Assembly (NCBI GenBank): GCA_963922205.1
Contig: CAWUHX010000142.1
Span: 186,001 to 250,000 of the forward strand
Reading direction: 5' to 3'
DNA length: 64,000 nt
Source of the DNA: Romanomermis culicivorax
Lineage: Eukaryota; Nematoda; Enoplea; Mermithida; Mermithidae
This document shows, piece by piece, positions 55,601 to 64,000 of the stretch. The position numbers and the translations under genes were made by a program. Positions within the stretch are counted from its first letter, which is position 1. Each line of letters starts with the position of its first letter. Under the pieces are notes generated by a model. It saw only the letters and a list, made by a program, of their open reading frames with translations, was not told the DNA's origin and did not search any database.

Positions 55601-58600
55601 AGGCTTAGGCTTAGGCTTGAGCTTAGGCTTAGGCTTAGGCTTAGGCTTAGGCTTAAACTTTGGCTTAGGCTTCGAAACTGAGCACAAAATTTTCATAGGT
55701 ATCGGTTGTACACCAGGACATACTAGGCGCCAAGGTAAGGTGGGCACCAAAGCGAGACAGGCGCCAAAGCGAGACATGCGCCAAAGCGAACAGGCGCCAA
55801 AGTAAGACACAACTACTGCGGCAAAGTGAGACAGGACGCCAAAGTAAGACGAGCGTCAAATTGTGAAACAACCGAGAAAAATTACTAGTGTAACATTACT
55901 GAGGTTACTAAAGACTATCGAACTTCATTATGACATAAAAGGATTTTATACAAGTAAGTTACAGTTAACTATAGTCAAAAAAAACGTCAGGATGTTTTTA
56001 TTGGGGGTTGAGTTGACTTTGTCATCTAATCTTACAGGCTTTACGTGGATTTTTACTGATGGTCACAAGGCAGGGCAAATTGCTCTACTTATCCGAAAAC
56101 GCTGCCGACTACTTAGCCCATTCAGTGGTATGCATCGAACACATTTGTTTCACAAAGCTACTTGATCGTCCACATTTTCAAGGAAGAAATCATGTCACAA
56201 GGTGACAGTTTTTACGATCTAGTCGACCAAAGAGATCACGTGACCGTACAATCGGAACTATTGTCCGGTCCACCAACGTTCGCTGTATACCCAGATCGAC
56301 GAGTTTTCATGTGTCGAATGAACGTTTGCCGGACGGCTAGACGACATCCTCAATATCACAAGGTTTTTTATACATACGCCAACTCAATCAGAAATTACGT
56401 GCGTCATTAGCAAATTACGCAAAAATGGAACATTTCTAAAATAGATTTATCAGAAAACTTTATAGCCTGTAGTAGCTTCCGTTTCCAAATTTCTTCGAGA
56501 TTTTTGAACTTCTTCCACGATTGAGGACTTGCACTTTGTGAACCGTGAGAGATTTATGAAATTCATTCACCAGCATATGGAACTGGTTTGTACGTTTATA
56601 TCATCAGGAAAAAAGTCAATTTAGAATGGCACATATATTATATCGCATTAGAAAGTCTGTAGCAATTTGAGAATGTTAAATTAACAGTTATTTCTCTTGG
56701 GCCTTACCTTCGCTTAACTTTACTTGAATGCGTTAAGCAATGACAAATTTGCTGACCCGTGAAAAAATGCATTTCGCAGAGCATGCTTTGTCCACGTTTT
56801 TCAATCAGATAATCTTAACTGTTTTTGAAATTGAAGCCCTAAACTACAAAGCTTCAAAGCCTTTGCATTCATTTCAAGAAACCATAAATTCTACTGTAGC
56901 TTTTTCAACGAGGTGGCTGCTTTATCTGCACTTAATATAGGAAAGATAGTTCGTATAGAATCACTCAGGTTGCTTTGAAACAAATAATGTAGCTCACTAT
57001 TTCCTTTTTTGTCAACAAATAAACTTTGCTTGAAGTATCGCATGTACCTGATGTCCACATACACTGTGAGTCGTTTGATAAATATTCCTGTAAATTTAGT
57101 AAATAGTCATGTGACTGATCTATGATATATCTTCATTTTCCACTTTGAAAGCTTATAAATCAAAAAAGTCCAAATGCAGTCTGTCAGGACACGGAAGCTT
57201 ATTTTGCGCATTTATACAAATCTTAGTACGAAAAATGCACTGTAAGATTTCAGATTTCACATTTTTAAACCTTTCCTGTGTGTGTGGAAGTTGTATTACA
57301 AGTGCACTCATACATATAACGCAGCTCCGAGGTCAGGGGAGTCAAAAGAATTTTTTGCACACAAGTTTAGGGGGATATTTGGAGAAAAAAATTCTGATTT
57401 TTTGCCAAGAAAGTCCAAAAAATGGTTCAAAGAATGCTAATTCTTGTCTATAAAACAGTAAAAGATGTATTATAAGAAAATTGACATTTTGACCGTTTTT
57501 TTGAACGAAAATGACCATTTTTCGTTTTTACGTCCCTGTGGCTACCATATAGGCAGCCATATGAATAACGATTTCTTCTGGCTTCTTAGGGCTCTTTGAC
57601 CCCAACATACGTATGAGTGGACGCAAAACTTCCCTCCGATAACATACTATTTGAAATTTTTCAGTTTGTCTTCATCCATGGTCACTACCTGCATCCTATC
57701 GAATACTGTAACTTGGTCATCACGCAGAACAACATAGTCAATCCGGTGTTCGCGGCTTACTGTTGCCCACTGATTACGCCAGAAAATGCTGAGATTTTAG
57801 CACCTGGTAACACGAACGTTTTTTGTTCGTGGCATTCGTTGGATTTGAAATTTTTAGACGCCGATGAATTGTATATCGGACAGCTATGCCTATATTCTCA
57901 TTTTGTGAAAGTAATTTTTTCAGGGCTTCATTTCACCTAGCCTACGAAATAGAGGATTTATTGGAAAAATCGCTCTATGCTTTGTTGCACCCATCAGATT
58001 TGTCTAAGCTATCCACAAAGCACAAGCTGCGTGAGAAACATTTTTTTTTGAAAGCTTCATCCATAATATATTTGTAGCACTATTTCACAGTTAGTGAAGA
58101 TAAAGAAAGCGGCTGTATGCAATTATTGAGATTGAAAACCGGGCTCAATGAATTCACGTGGGTTCATTTGACTATGAAATTGAAAGACATCGCCCGTGAA
58201 GATCAATCAGTCCAAATGATAGCTGTAACTTATCAAATACTGAGGTGACTACTATTTTTTGACTACCAGGGTTTTTTCACACAGCAACCAAATTTTTCTG
58301 ACAAGTTGCACATTGCGACCAAGCGTTCTAAAACCGAAAATACCGGAAATTTTTCGGCGCTCTTTAATTCTTAGTGTTATTTCTAGCGCGTGGTTAGAAA
58401 ACCACGTCATAGCTTATGTTTATAGCCTTAAAACATTAACATATTATGGATAAATATTTGATCTTGTATGGTTTTTAACGTATTCGACGAAAATCGAGAT
58501 TTTCTCGATTATTTTTAGAGAATCATTTTGCGTTGGGGTCCTTGAAAATGTTCGACTTTCGTGTTTCAAGTTTCAAAAGGCTGCCAAATGACTTTGCAGG

Positions 58601-61600
58601 CCCAACTATGAATTCCTACTACGTTGTCAAAGGATGTTTAACATTAGCAGTTTTCGGGAATATGGTGTTTAGGGAACTTAAGGTATTAAGACAATGTGAT
58701 GTGGGTAAGAAAGGGAAGATATGGAATTCAAGGACTTTTGGTTTTAAGGAATGAATGGGTTTTAGGGAATTTAGAAACTCAAGGAATCTATGCATATTAA
58801 GGGAATTTAGAGAATTCAGGGAATTGAAGGAATTTAGGGAATCAAGTGAAGTAAGACATTAAGGGAATTTAGGGTATTTAGGTATTTAGGGAGTTTATGG
58901 ATTTTAGAGAATTCAGGGAATTAAAGGAATTCAGGGAATTAAGGAAATAAGAAATTAAGGGAATTTAGGGAATTAAAGGAATTTAGGGAATTAAGGAAGT
59001 AAGAAATTAAGGGAATTTAGGGAATTAAAGGGATTTAGGGAATTTAGGGAATTAAGGGAGCAAAAATCGAATATTCATGGTATTGGCTATATTAATGAAC
59101 ATCTGTATAAGTTTTAATTGATACCTGATGACTTGATTTTTGATTCTATGCCAGAAGGATAGAAAAATAGTACATATGTGCAGAATTTAAACCTATCTGC
59201 TTCTCTATGGATCACTGCAACTGTTTAATCATCAAATACATCAATCATTTCGCCACCAACAATCATACATTTTTGAAAATTCAATCCAAGATTCCCATAT
59301 CATTCCATCAGTATTCTTATAGTTTTGTCGAAATGAGAACTCATCAATATGTGCAGCTAGCCTATCCGGGCTTTTGATACCATGCATATTTGCGAATCTT
59401 TGTCGAGCTAGTCCCCATAATCCTTCGATCGTATTTGTATGTATGCCTTCCGGTGTCACAAATTGTTTGTTATGGAAAACGACATCATGAGAATATCCCA
59501 AATCGTGTAGTTTACTGTAAGTTGCTAATCCGTCATGATAAATTGTCGTTGTTTGTGGTACGTGCTTTTGAATCAATGGCAGTAATGATTCCTTACTGGC
59601 AGAGTCGACCAGGTAAAGAACACACTTAGTGCCAGATCGTTCTACAATTCCGAAAACTAGATGATCCTGACGTGATGTACCCCGTTCATTTTTGGCTTTT
59701 TTCCCCATAAAGCACTCGTCTATCTCTACAGTAAAATTGTCATTTTTAAGGAAAACAGCTTCATTGAAGATGAGCGGGTTTTTCAATAAGGCGAGTGAGC
59801 ACAATTTTCTGAATTTTTCATACCATTCAAGTATAGTTATGTAGCTTACAACTGATGATCCAAGAAGTCGTTGGGCCAAGTATGCAGGCGTGTCGCAGCA
59901 GAAGAAATACAGCAGCATAATAGACGTCTCCAATTTTAATTTTGTTGCTTCAAATATCGAATTGCTCCTAATTGATGTTTGAGTTTTGCAGGTTGAGCAT
60001 TGCCATACCACTCCATCGCTGAGTTGACCTTTTTTATTCATGGTCATGAATTTGTTGCACTTGGTACAGTTCATTTCATTTCGAATTAAACCATGGTCTC
60101 GCAAAAACCCTATTGTTTTTTCTCTTGATTGACAGATTGCAGCTATGTCAAAAATCATTCTAAAAAAACTAAGATATTAAGACACTTACGAGTAAGTACT
60201 GTAAAATCAACTGTTACACAATATTGTATATTTATTGTGCTTCTGATATTCTGCTCTTTGCTGAACTGTTTTGTCAGTCATTTTTCATTTTACAATCACT
60301 GCTGTTATCATATCTCTACATTTTTATTTATTTTACCATTTTTTTATAATTTCGTTTTGTAGATTTTCTCATATTGTACCCCTATCCTTAATTAGTTATT
60401 AACTATAAAAATTATCAATTCAATATATATTTAGCACTGTTATACATTTTGCATTAAAAACGTGTAATACAAAACACTTTATTCTATCTACTGCAACTCT
60501 AAAATACTCCTATATTAGCACTGTTTTAAATTTTGTATAATATGTAACACAAAACACATTCGTTATTCGTCCACAATGTTGAAACAAGTTTTATATTGAT
60601 CAATTAATTCTCGATAAAAGGCCTCCCATGATTGACTCAATTTCGCCAATTTAGCTGGAGGTTCATCACTAATATCTCGATTCAAAAATTGCTCATACGT
60701 GTAACCATCAAAGTCGAGTTCATCAAAAAGTTCTGGTTTTATTTCATTCCTTGGAGCTTTAAAAAAACATTGGGAACAGCGGTTATGAAGAACGCCTACT
60801 TCTTTGTAAATTCCCATATAATTTAGATCGCCAACTTTATATGTGCCCAAGTGTTTGAAATGTGTAATTATTTCTTGAGCTGTAAGCTTTCTGTTGATCC
60901 GACAAAGGAAACTTGACGTCACAACTGGTCCAGGAAAATTCATTATTAGTTTTCTTATGTCAACCTGAACTTTTCTTGTTTTCACAAAACGGATTCTTGC
61001 TCATTAATTTTGTATGCCAACAAACACGACCTTCGACAAGGGGGTCATAATGTGTTCACGTATGATCGACAAATAAACACAAATGGTTAACTTATTATTG
61101 CTTTAGCGCTTACTGCTTCTTCAAAAAAAAACCTCTAGTCCGAGGTCATATTATTGCAAACGTCACCAAAAGCAAAAACAACTGGCAATTATATTCAAAC
61201 AATGATACAATGCATATACGAGTATATGAAATAGGAGCTGTCTTAAATTTCCCTTAATCCCCAAATTCCCAAAATCTCCGTAATTCCGAAATTTTCCTAA
61301 ATTCCCTTAATTTCTTAATTCCCTAAATCCCCCTAATTCCCTATTTCGTAAATTCTCTTAATTCCCTAAATTCGTTTAATTCCCTTAATTCCCTAAATCC
61401 CGCTGCAGAAATTGGTTTCTAAACTCCACACCTGCGAAAATGTGTAGTAGGAATTCTGAGTTGGCCCACTTTGCATGGAACAAAAACCCAAAAAGCATTT
61501 TTCATATCTTTCAAACGAATATAGTTGGCCATGCTAGGGCGTCGCGGATAGAATGACCCACGACTAAAACTTTACATATCACTTCGTACCCCCCAATTAT

Positions 61601-64000
61601 ATGTTGATTTTCATTACTGGCATGGCAGTGCTACCATCGCCGAAGTACGAGAGGGACCTCATATTGACCGTCTTCTTTTACTAACTGAATGTCATACAAG
61701 TTTTCAAGTTCCATCAAAAGTAACTACAGTACGCGTGATGTTGGTTTATTATAGTGATATAGAAAGAGCCACCCTACAAGCCAACCAATGGATCTACAGT
61801 ACGGCCCACCGCCTTCAAACAGTCGACCAACCAGATTTGAGTCTTTACAACGGCACGAAAACGGCCGACGTCGTCAATTGCCAAAGTTACGTTATCGATC
61901 CTACTTCGAATTTTTCTTGTGTTTCGGTTTCGGTGCCTTTATTCGACCCTGCGGATGCGCATCTGTTGGCAGCGGCGATTTCTGATACGACAGCAACGCC
62001 CGCCAAACCAAGGCGAAAATACGCCACTTACAAAGCGAAAAAAGCTGTCCAGAAGAAAGTCAATGACCCTGACACGAAACGTGAAATTGATAGAAAATCC
62101 AATGATTATAAACAAAAGTCGTCAAAAATTGTTCAAAGTAGTCAAACAAAGTTAAATAACAGCAAGAAACGATTTTCCTTAACGTCAGGTGAGAATTCGG
62201 TCTATCAAAGATATAGTAATGTAGATAGTACTTATGCTGATTTTATCTTGCTGACTTCAAAATTTTTCCATCCGTGTTATTATATATTGGAAAACTATAT
62301 ACTGATATGAGTAGCGTACTTTATGGGTTCACAAATTTCCGTTTCCATATGACGTGTGATTTGGCAGAAAATAAAATATGAAATACTACTTGATATCCAG
62401 TTTCATAATTTAGATGCACTTTGGCAGAAAATAAAATTTGAAATACTACTTGCTTTCCAGTTTCATAATTTAGAAGCACTAGAACAGATTAGTTTTCGAT
62501 TTTTCTACTGTGGATTAAATAAGTAACAATATCTATAGTCGGTTCTTCCTGAAATATTTATGAATAATAAAACTGGAAAGAAAGTACCTGAGATTAATTA
62601 TTTTTAAGGTTTTTCTGTTAAACCACATGTCACATAGGACTGGATATTCGTAGATGCACTCAACTGTTATTTAGTCATTCTATGGGTGAAAATTTCTAGA
62701 ATACGGATGGAAGGATTGCGAAAACGATTATGACGATAGTACTCATTTTTATAGTTTTTCAATTTAGAAGCATTTTATAAAAAATTGACCATAAGCACAC
62801 TCGCGTCTTGAAGACAGATTTGCTCTACAACTGAACAAAGTAACAGTTGGTTAAGATTGAATCTAATGAATTTTTCTTGGAAACGATACTCATATTTCTG
62901 CCTTCAATATAATTGATATTTTTACACATATTTTTTCAACTTCCGATGTTTTTCATATTCTTCTAAGCTTTGATTAATGTCGAATAACCAAAGGCTTATC
63001 ATCGAAATTGATGCTCGTGAGATTGTGGATGTAAAAATCAGATTTACAAGCAATATTCCTAACGAATTCTGTTGGTTTTATATACTCTCCAAGATTGTCA
63101 TTTTAAAAAATCCTATGGACATGTACGAATTTGTGTTACATGAAATTGTTACAGTAACCAATGTAATATCAGATTGCGGTTTTGGAAGTCACAACCATGA
63201 TTCTCAGTGTGCTTTATTCCTAATCAAATTCCTCTGAATAGTAAAGGAAGCTTGACTTGATTTTTTGATCGTTACCAATAAATTTTTGTAAAATTTTTAT
63301 AAGTTCCTGTTACAATATAGTTCTAAAGTCAAAACAGAAGCTCTGAACAAATAAACATATTCACGATCTTTAGTATAATTGCAGACAACTTGAGAAAACC
63401 GTAATTTAAAGCAAAAAAAGGAATTTCTTCTTTAGACAATGTTTTGAGCTAAAAATTTTTAAAATCAACTCTACAGTGATATTTGCATTGAAACGGTCAA
63501 TCAGTTTTCGGACATCCTATTATGTATGATGCTGATAAGTGTGGTACCAAAAGTCGTATTTCTCTGCCAATTCTATTGCGTATAAATGAAAATTTCAACG
63601 TGTGAAATTAGTTGAATGGATAAGCGAAATGAAACCAAATAGTTATATCCAAATTTTTGCAGTCAATTCTGCAATCTGTCGTCTTCCTCTTACTCTGATT
63701 TTTGCTCCGGCTGAATGATGAATGTGTAACACGCAGGACTTGTGTGGTCGAAGTGACCATTTTCGTCACTTTAATTTTTTTCTCCCCCCACCCTCCAAAA
63801 AATGAACTGCTGATTTTCTAAATCAATAAACCCTTTCCCTAGGATTATCTCCACCAACATCCGCCGATTCTACCGAAGAAGATCATCGTTCGTTATCAAA
63901 AATCAAATCAATTTCGGTTCACATACCGCAATGTCATTTGCCATTGCCGTGTTCGTTGCCAAACGCCTCTTTGGTTTTAACACCCGAAGTTTCACCATAC
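52614..64000 (+). CDS. cky-1: bHLH-PAS transcription factor, NPAS4/dysfusion homologue (partial both ends)
   Basis: Nine exons: 52614-52783, 52968-53038, 56038-56127, 56183-56362, 57665-57870, 57924-58030, 58091-58244, 61755-62188, 63843 to the edge; all joins keep phase with GT-AG introns of 53 to 3510 nt. Exon 1 encodes the basic helix-loop-helix ([20 protein letters not shown], then [19 protein letters not shown]), the GASK-type basic region specific to NPAS4/dysfusion. Exons 3-4 encode PAS-A ([45 protein letters not shown]). Exons 5-7 encode the inter-PAS link and PAS-B ([49 protein letters not shown]). Exon 8 begins with the post-PAS helix ([12 protein letters not shown]) and continues into a Lys/Ser-rich tail. 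Such proteins act in the nucleus as heterodimers with an ARNT-type partner. The ATG exon was not found, and the 3' end is outside. Confidence 0.9.
53255..53614. mobile_element. Palindromic MITE of AGCTGCAGCTTAAGCT repeats, in cky-1 intron 2
   Basis: About 360 bp with ends GGGGCCGGTTTCATCAA and inverted copy, followed by AGACTTAAGCTCCAGCTGAG. A second inverted pair lies inside (AAACATATCGAGAAAGTTGA and its complement), so it can fold into a four-armed structure. No target duplication was identified. Confidence 0.7.
53934..54977. mobile_element. TIR element with TCGAGATTATCTCGA palindromes, in cky-1 intron 2
   Basis: The left end CCTGGCGCCGTTTTTACTAA and the right end (inverted) CCAGGAGCCGGTTTCACTAA are similar to each other and to the ends of the preceding MITE. 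GAGCTCGAGATTATCTCGA motifs recur near both ends. About 1 kb, no recognised gene. Confidence 0.5.
55246..55857. mobile_element. Foldback element with GGCGCCAAAGTGAGAC arms enclosing a telomeric repeat array
   Basis: The left arm (about 55246-55285) has two units. The right arm (about 55722-55857) has about seven inverted units, with matching GACGCTCGTCT outer ends. The core is almost entirely TTAGGC repeat. It sits in cky-1 intron 2. Confidence 0.7.
55323..55672. repeat. Interstitial telomere-type repeat (TTAGGC)n
   Basis: About 350 bp, roughly 58 units, nearly perfect with a few variants (GCTTAAGC, GGATTA). TTAGGC is the canonical nematode telomere repeat. The Lys-Pro repeat ORF on the minus strand (55307-55810) is an artefact. 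Confidence 0.95.
59241..60158 (-). CDS. IS1595/ISXO2-like (Merlin-type) DDE transposase
   Basis: 305 codons, ATG to TAA, uninterrupted. N-terminal zinc ribbon with CTKC and CSTC pairs (about residues 32-58), followed by a helical segment common to ISXO2-like transposases. The catalytic acidic triad is recognisable: D in [13 protein letters not shown] (about residue 144), D in [13 protein letters not shown] (about 205) and E in [18 protein letters not shown] (about 244); conserved HNKQFV lies between the last two. Length is typical. The family catalyses cut-and-paste transposition; Merlin elements make 8-9 bp duplications. It lies between minisatellite arms in a host intron, antisense to the host gene. 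The absence of frame damage suggests recent activity. Confidence 0.92.
   Translation of the reverse strand: MIFDIAAICQSREKTIGFLRDHGLIRNEMNCTKCNKFMTMNKKGQLSDGVVWQCSTCKTQTSIRSNSIFEATKLKLETSIMLLYFFCCDTPAYLAQRLLGSSVVSYITILEWYEKFRKLCSLALLKNPLIFNEAVFLKNDNFTVEIDECFMGKKAKNERGTSRQDHLVFGIVERSGTKCVLYLVDSASKESLLPLIQKHVPQTTTIYHDGLATYSKLHDLGYSHDVVFHNKQFVTPEGIHTNTIEGLWGLARQRFANMHGIKSPDRLAAHIDEFSFRQNYKNTDGMIWESWIEFSKMYDCWWRND
60563..60985 (-). CDS. Second ORF of the transposase-bearing foldback element, unknown function
   Basis: 140 codons if begun at a GTG at 60985; the first in-frame ATG is at 60943 (126 codons). It lies about 400 bp upstream of the transposase on the same strand. It contains [11 protein letters not shown]-like and C-X2-C (NRCSQCFF) features and an acidic-aromatic segment ([16 protein letters not shown]). 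I recognise no domain. It could be an accessory transposition protein or a captured host exon. An upstream exon ending near 61003 is possible. Confidence 0.55.
   Translation of the reverse strand: MKTRKVQVDIRKLIMNFPGPVVTSSFLCRINRKLTAQEIITHFKHLGTYKVGDLNYMGIYKEVGVLHNRCSQCFFKAPRNEIKPELFDELDFDGYTYEQFLNRDISDEPPAKLAKLSQSWEAFYRELIDQYKTCFNIVDE
62370..62490. mobile_element. Fragments of the TATAGTCTG MITE family
   Basis: Two tandem copies of the AAATACTACTTG(A/C)T(A/T)TCCAGTTTCAT end block, incomplete, in cky-1 intron 8. Confidence 0.5.
62534..62793. mobile_element. TATAGTCTG-family MITE, inverted, diverged, in cky-1 intron 8
   Basis: Ends TATAGTCGGTTCTTCCTGAA and TTTATAAAAAATTGACCATA, with the internal order reversed relative to the 15- and 30-kb copies. 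Confidence 0.65.

Larger units (their letters stand above)
58654..61402. mobile_element. Candidate autonomous foldback element with GGGAATTTAGGGAATTAAGG arms and a DDE transposase
   Basis: The left arm (about 58654-59062) consists of some twenty units of GGGAATTTAGG / GGGAATTAAGG. The right arm (about 61236-61402) carries about eight units in inverted orientation (CCCTTAATTCCCTAAAT). Between them lie an intact IS1595/ISXO2-like transposase and a second ORF, both on the minus strand. The element lies wholly within cky-1 intron 7. Arm length is unequal, and I could not fix the exact ends or a target duplication. Confidence 0.75.

Noticed and set aside
55323-55672. True chromosome end
   Set aside because: Coding exons of cky-1 continue in phase on both sides of the TTAGGC array, so it is interstitial.
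55307-55810. 167-aa Lys-Pro repeat ORF on the minus strand
   Set aside because: It is the translation of the TTAGGC telomere repeat and has no independent coding support.
61552-61754. In-frame open stretch upstream of exon 8 ([14 protein letters not shown]...)
   Set aside because: Looks protein-like, but the PAS-B frame joins perfectly at 61755 and no good acceptor exists further upstream. It may be a decayed element fragment; not supported as an exon.
61735-62310. 191-aa single ORF starting at ATG 61735
   Set aside because: Only 61755-62188 is coding, as exon 8 of cky-1. The start is in the intron, and the end lies beyond the GTGAGA donor.

Overview
The window is eukaryotic, AT-rich and repeat-dense, and most likely comes from a nematode. 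The evidence is an interstitial (TTAGGC)n array of about 58 units (the canonical nematode telomere repeat), many 51-64 nt introns with TTTTCAG-like acceptors, and an NPAS4/dysfusion-type bHLH-PAS gene (cky-1 in Caenorhabditis). I cannot name the species. I found no tRNA, rRNA, CRISPR or bacterial gene.

Layout. 1-9.8 kb: the start of a minus-strand retrotransposon gag running off the left edge, then diverged tandem repeats and two related copies of a dispersed repeat. 11.5-14.2 kb: Harbinger-like non-autonomous elements (termini AGGCC, TSD TTA/TAA) with other elements nested in them. 14.75-26.13 kb: one long Harbinger-like TIR element, broken up by a MITE, a 95-bp tandem array and a complete 9.3-kb LTR retrotransposon (16639-25948). 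26.3-37 kb: sparse possible exons among foldback elements and MITEs. 38.998-44.308 kb (minus): an 11-exon GMC-oxidoreductase-like gene. 44.7-47.9 kb: nested foldback elements. 48-52.6 kb: nothing recognisable. 52.6 kb to the right edge (plus): nine exons of the cky-1/dysfusion homologue, with large introns full of mobile elements.

Four things stand out. (1) The Ty3/gypsy-type retrotransposon has an envelope-like ORF between gag and pol, and the membrane-anchor segment of the envelope lies in the same reading frame as protease-RT-RNase H; no env is present at the 3' end. This copy is damaged in pol. (2) A class of foldback elements has inverted arms that are themselves minisatellites, each element with its own repeat unit. 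One of them (about 58.65-61.40 kb, in a cky-1 intron) encloses an intact IS1595/ISXO2-like (Merlin-type) DDE transposase and a second ORF, so it is a candidate autonomous member. Another encloses the TTAGGC array. (3) A 334-bp Harbinger-like MITE with a 3-bp target duplication sits inside what was an uninterrupted exon of the GMC gene. The predicted intron is almost entirely the MITE, and its removal restores the frame, which looks like intron gain by transposon insertion. (4) The GMC protein keeps its FAD-binding fold motifs but lacks recognisable catalytic His and Asn/His positions, suggesting a pseudoenzyme or a new activity.

All exon models were read by eye from splice signals and phase. 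Transposon boundaries are supported by target duplications only where stated.
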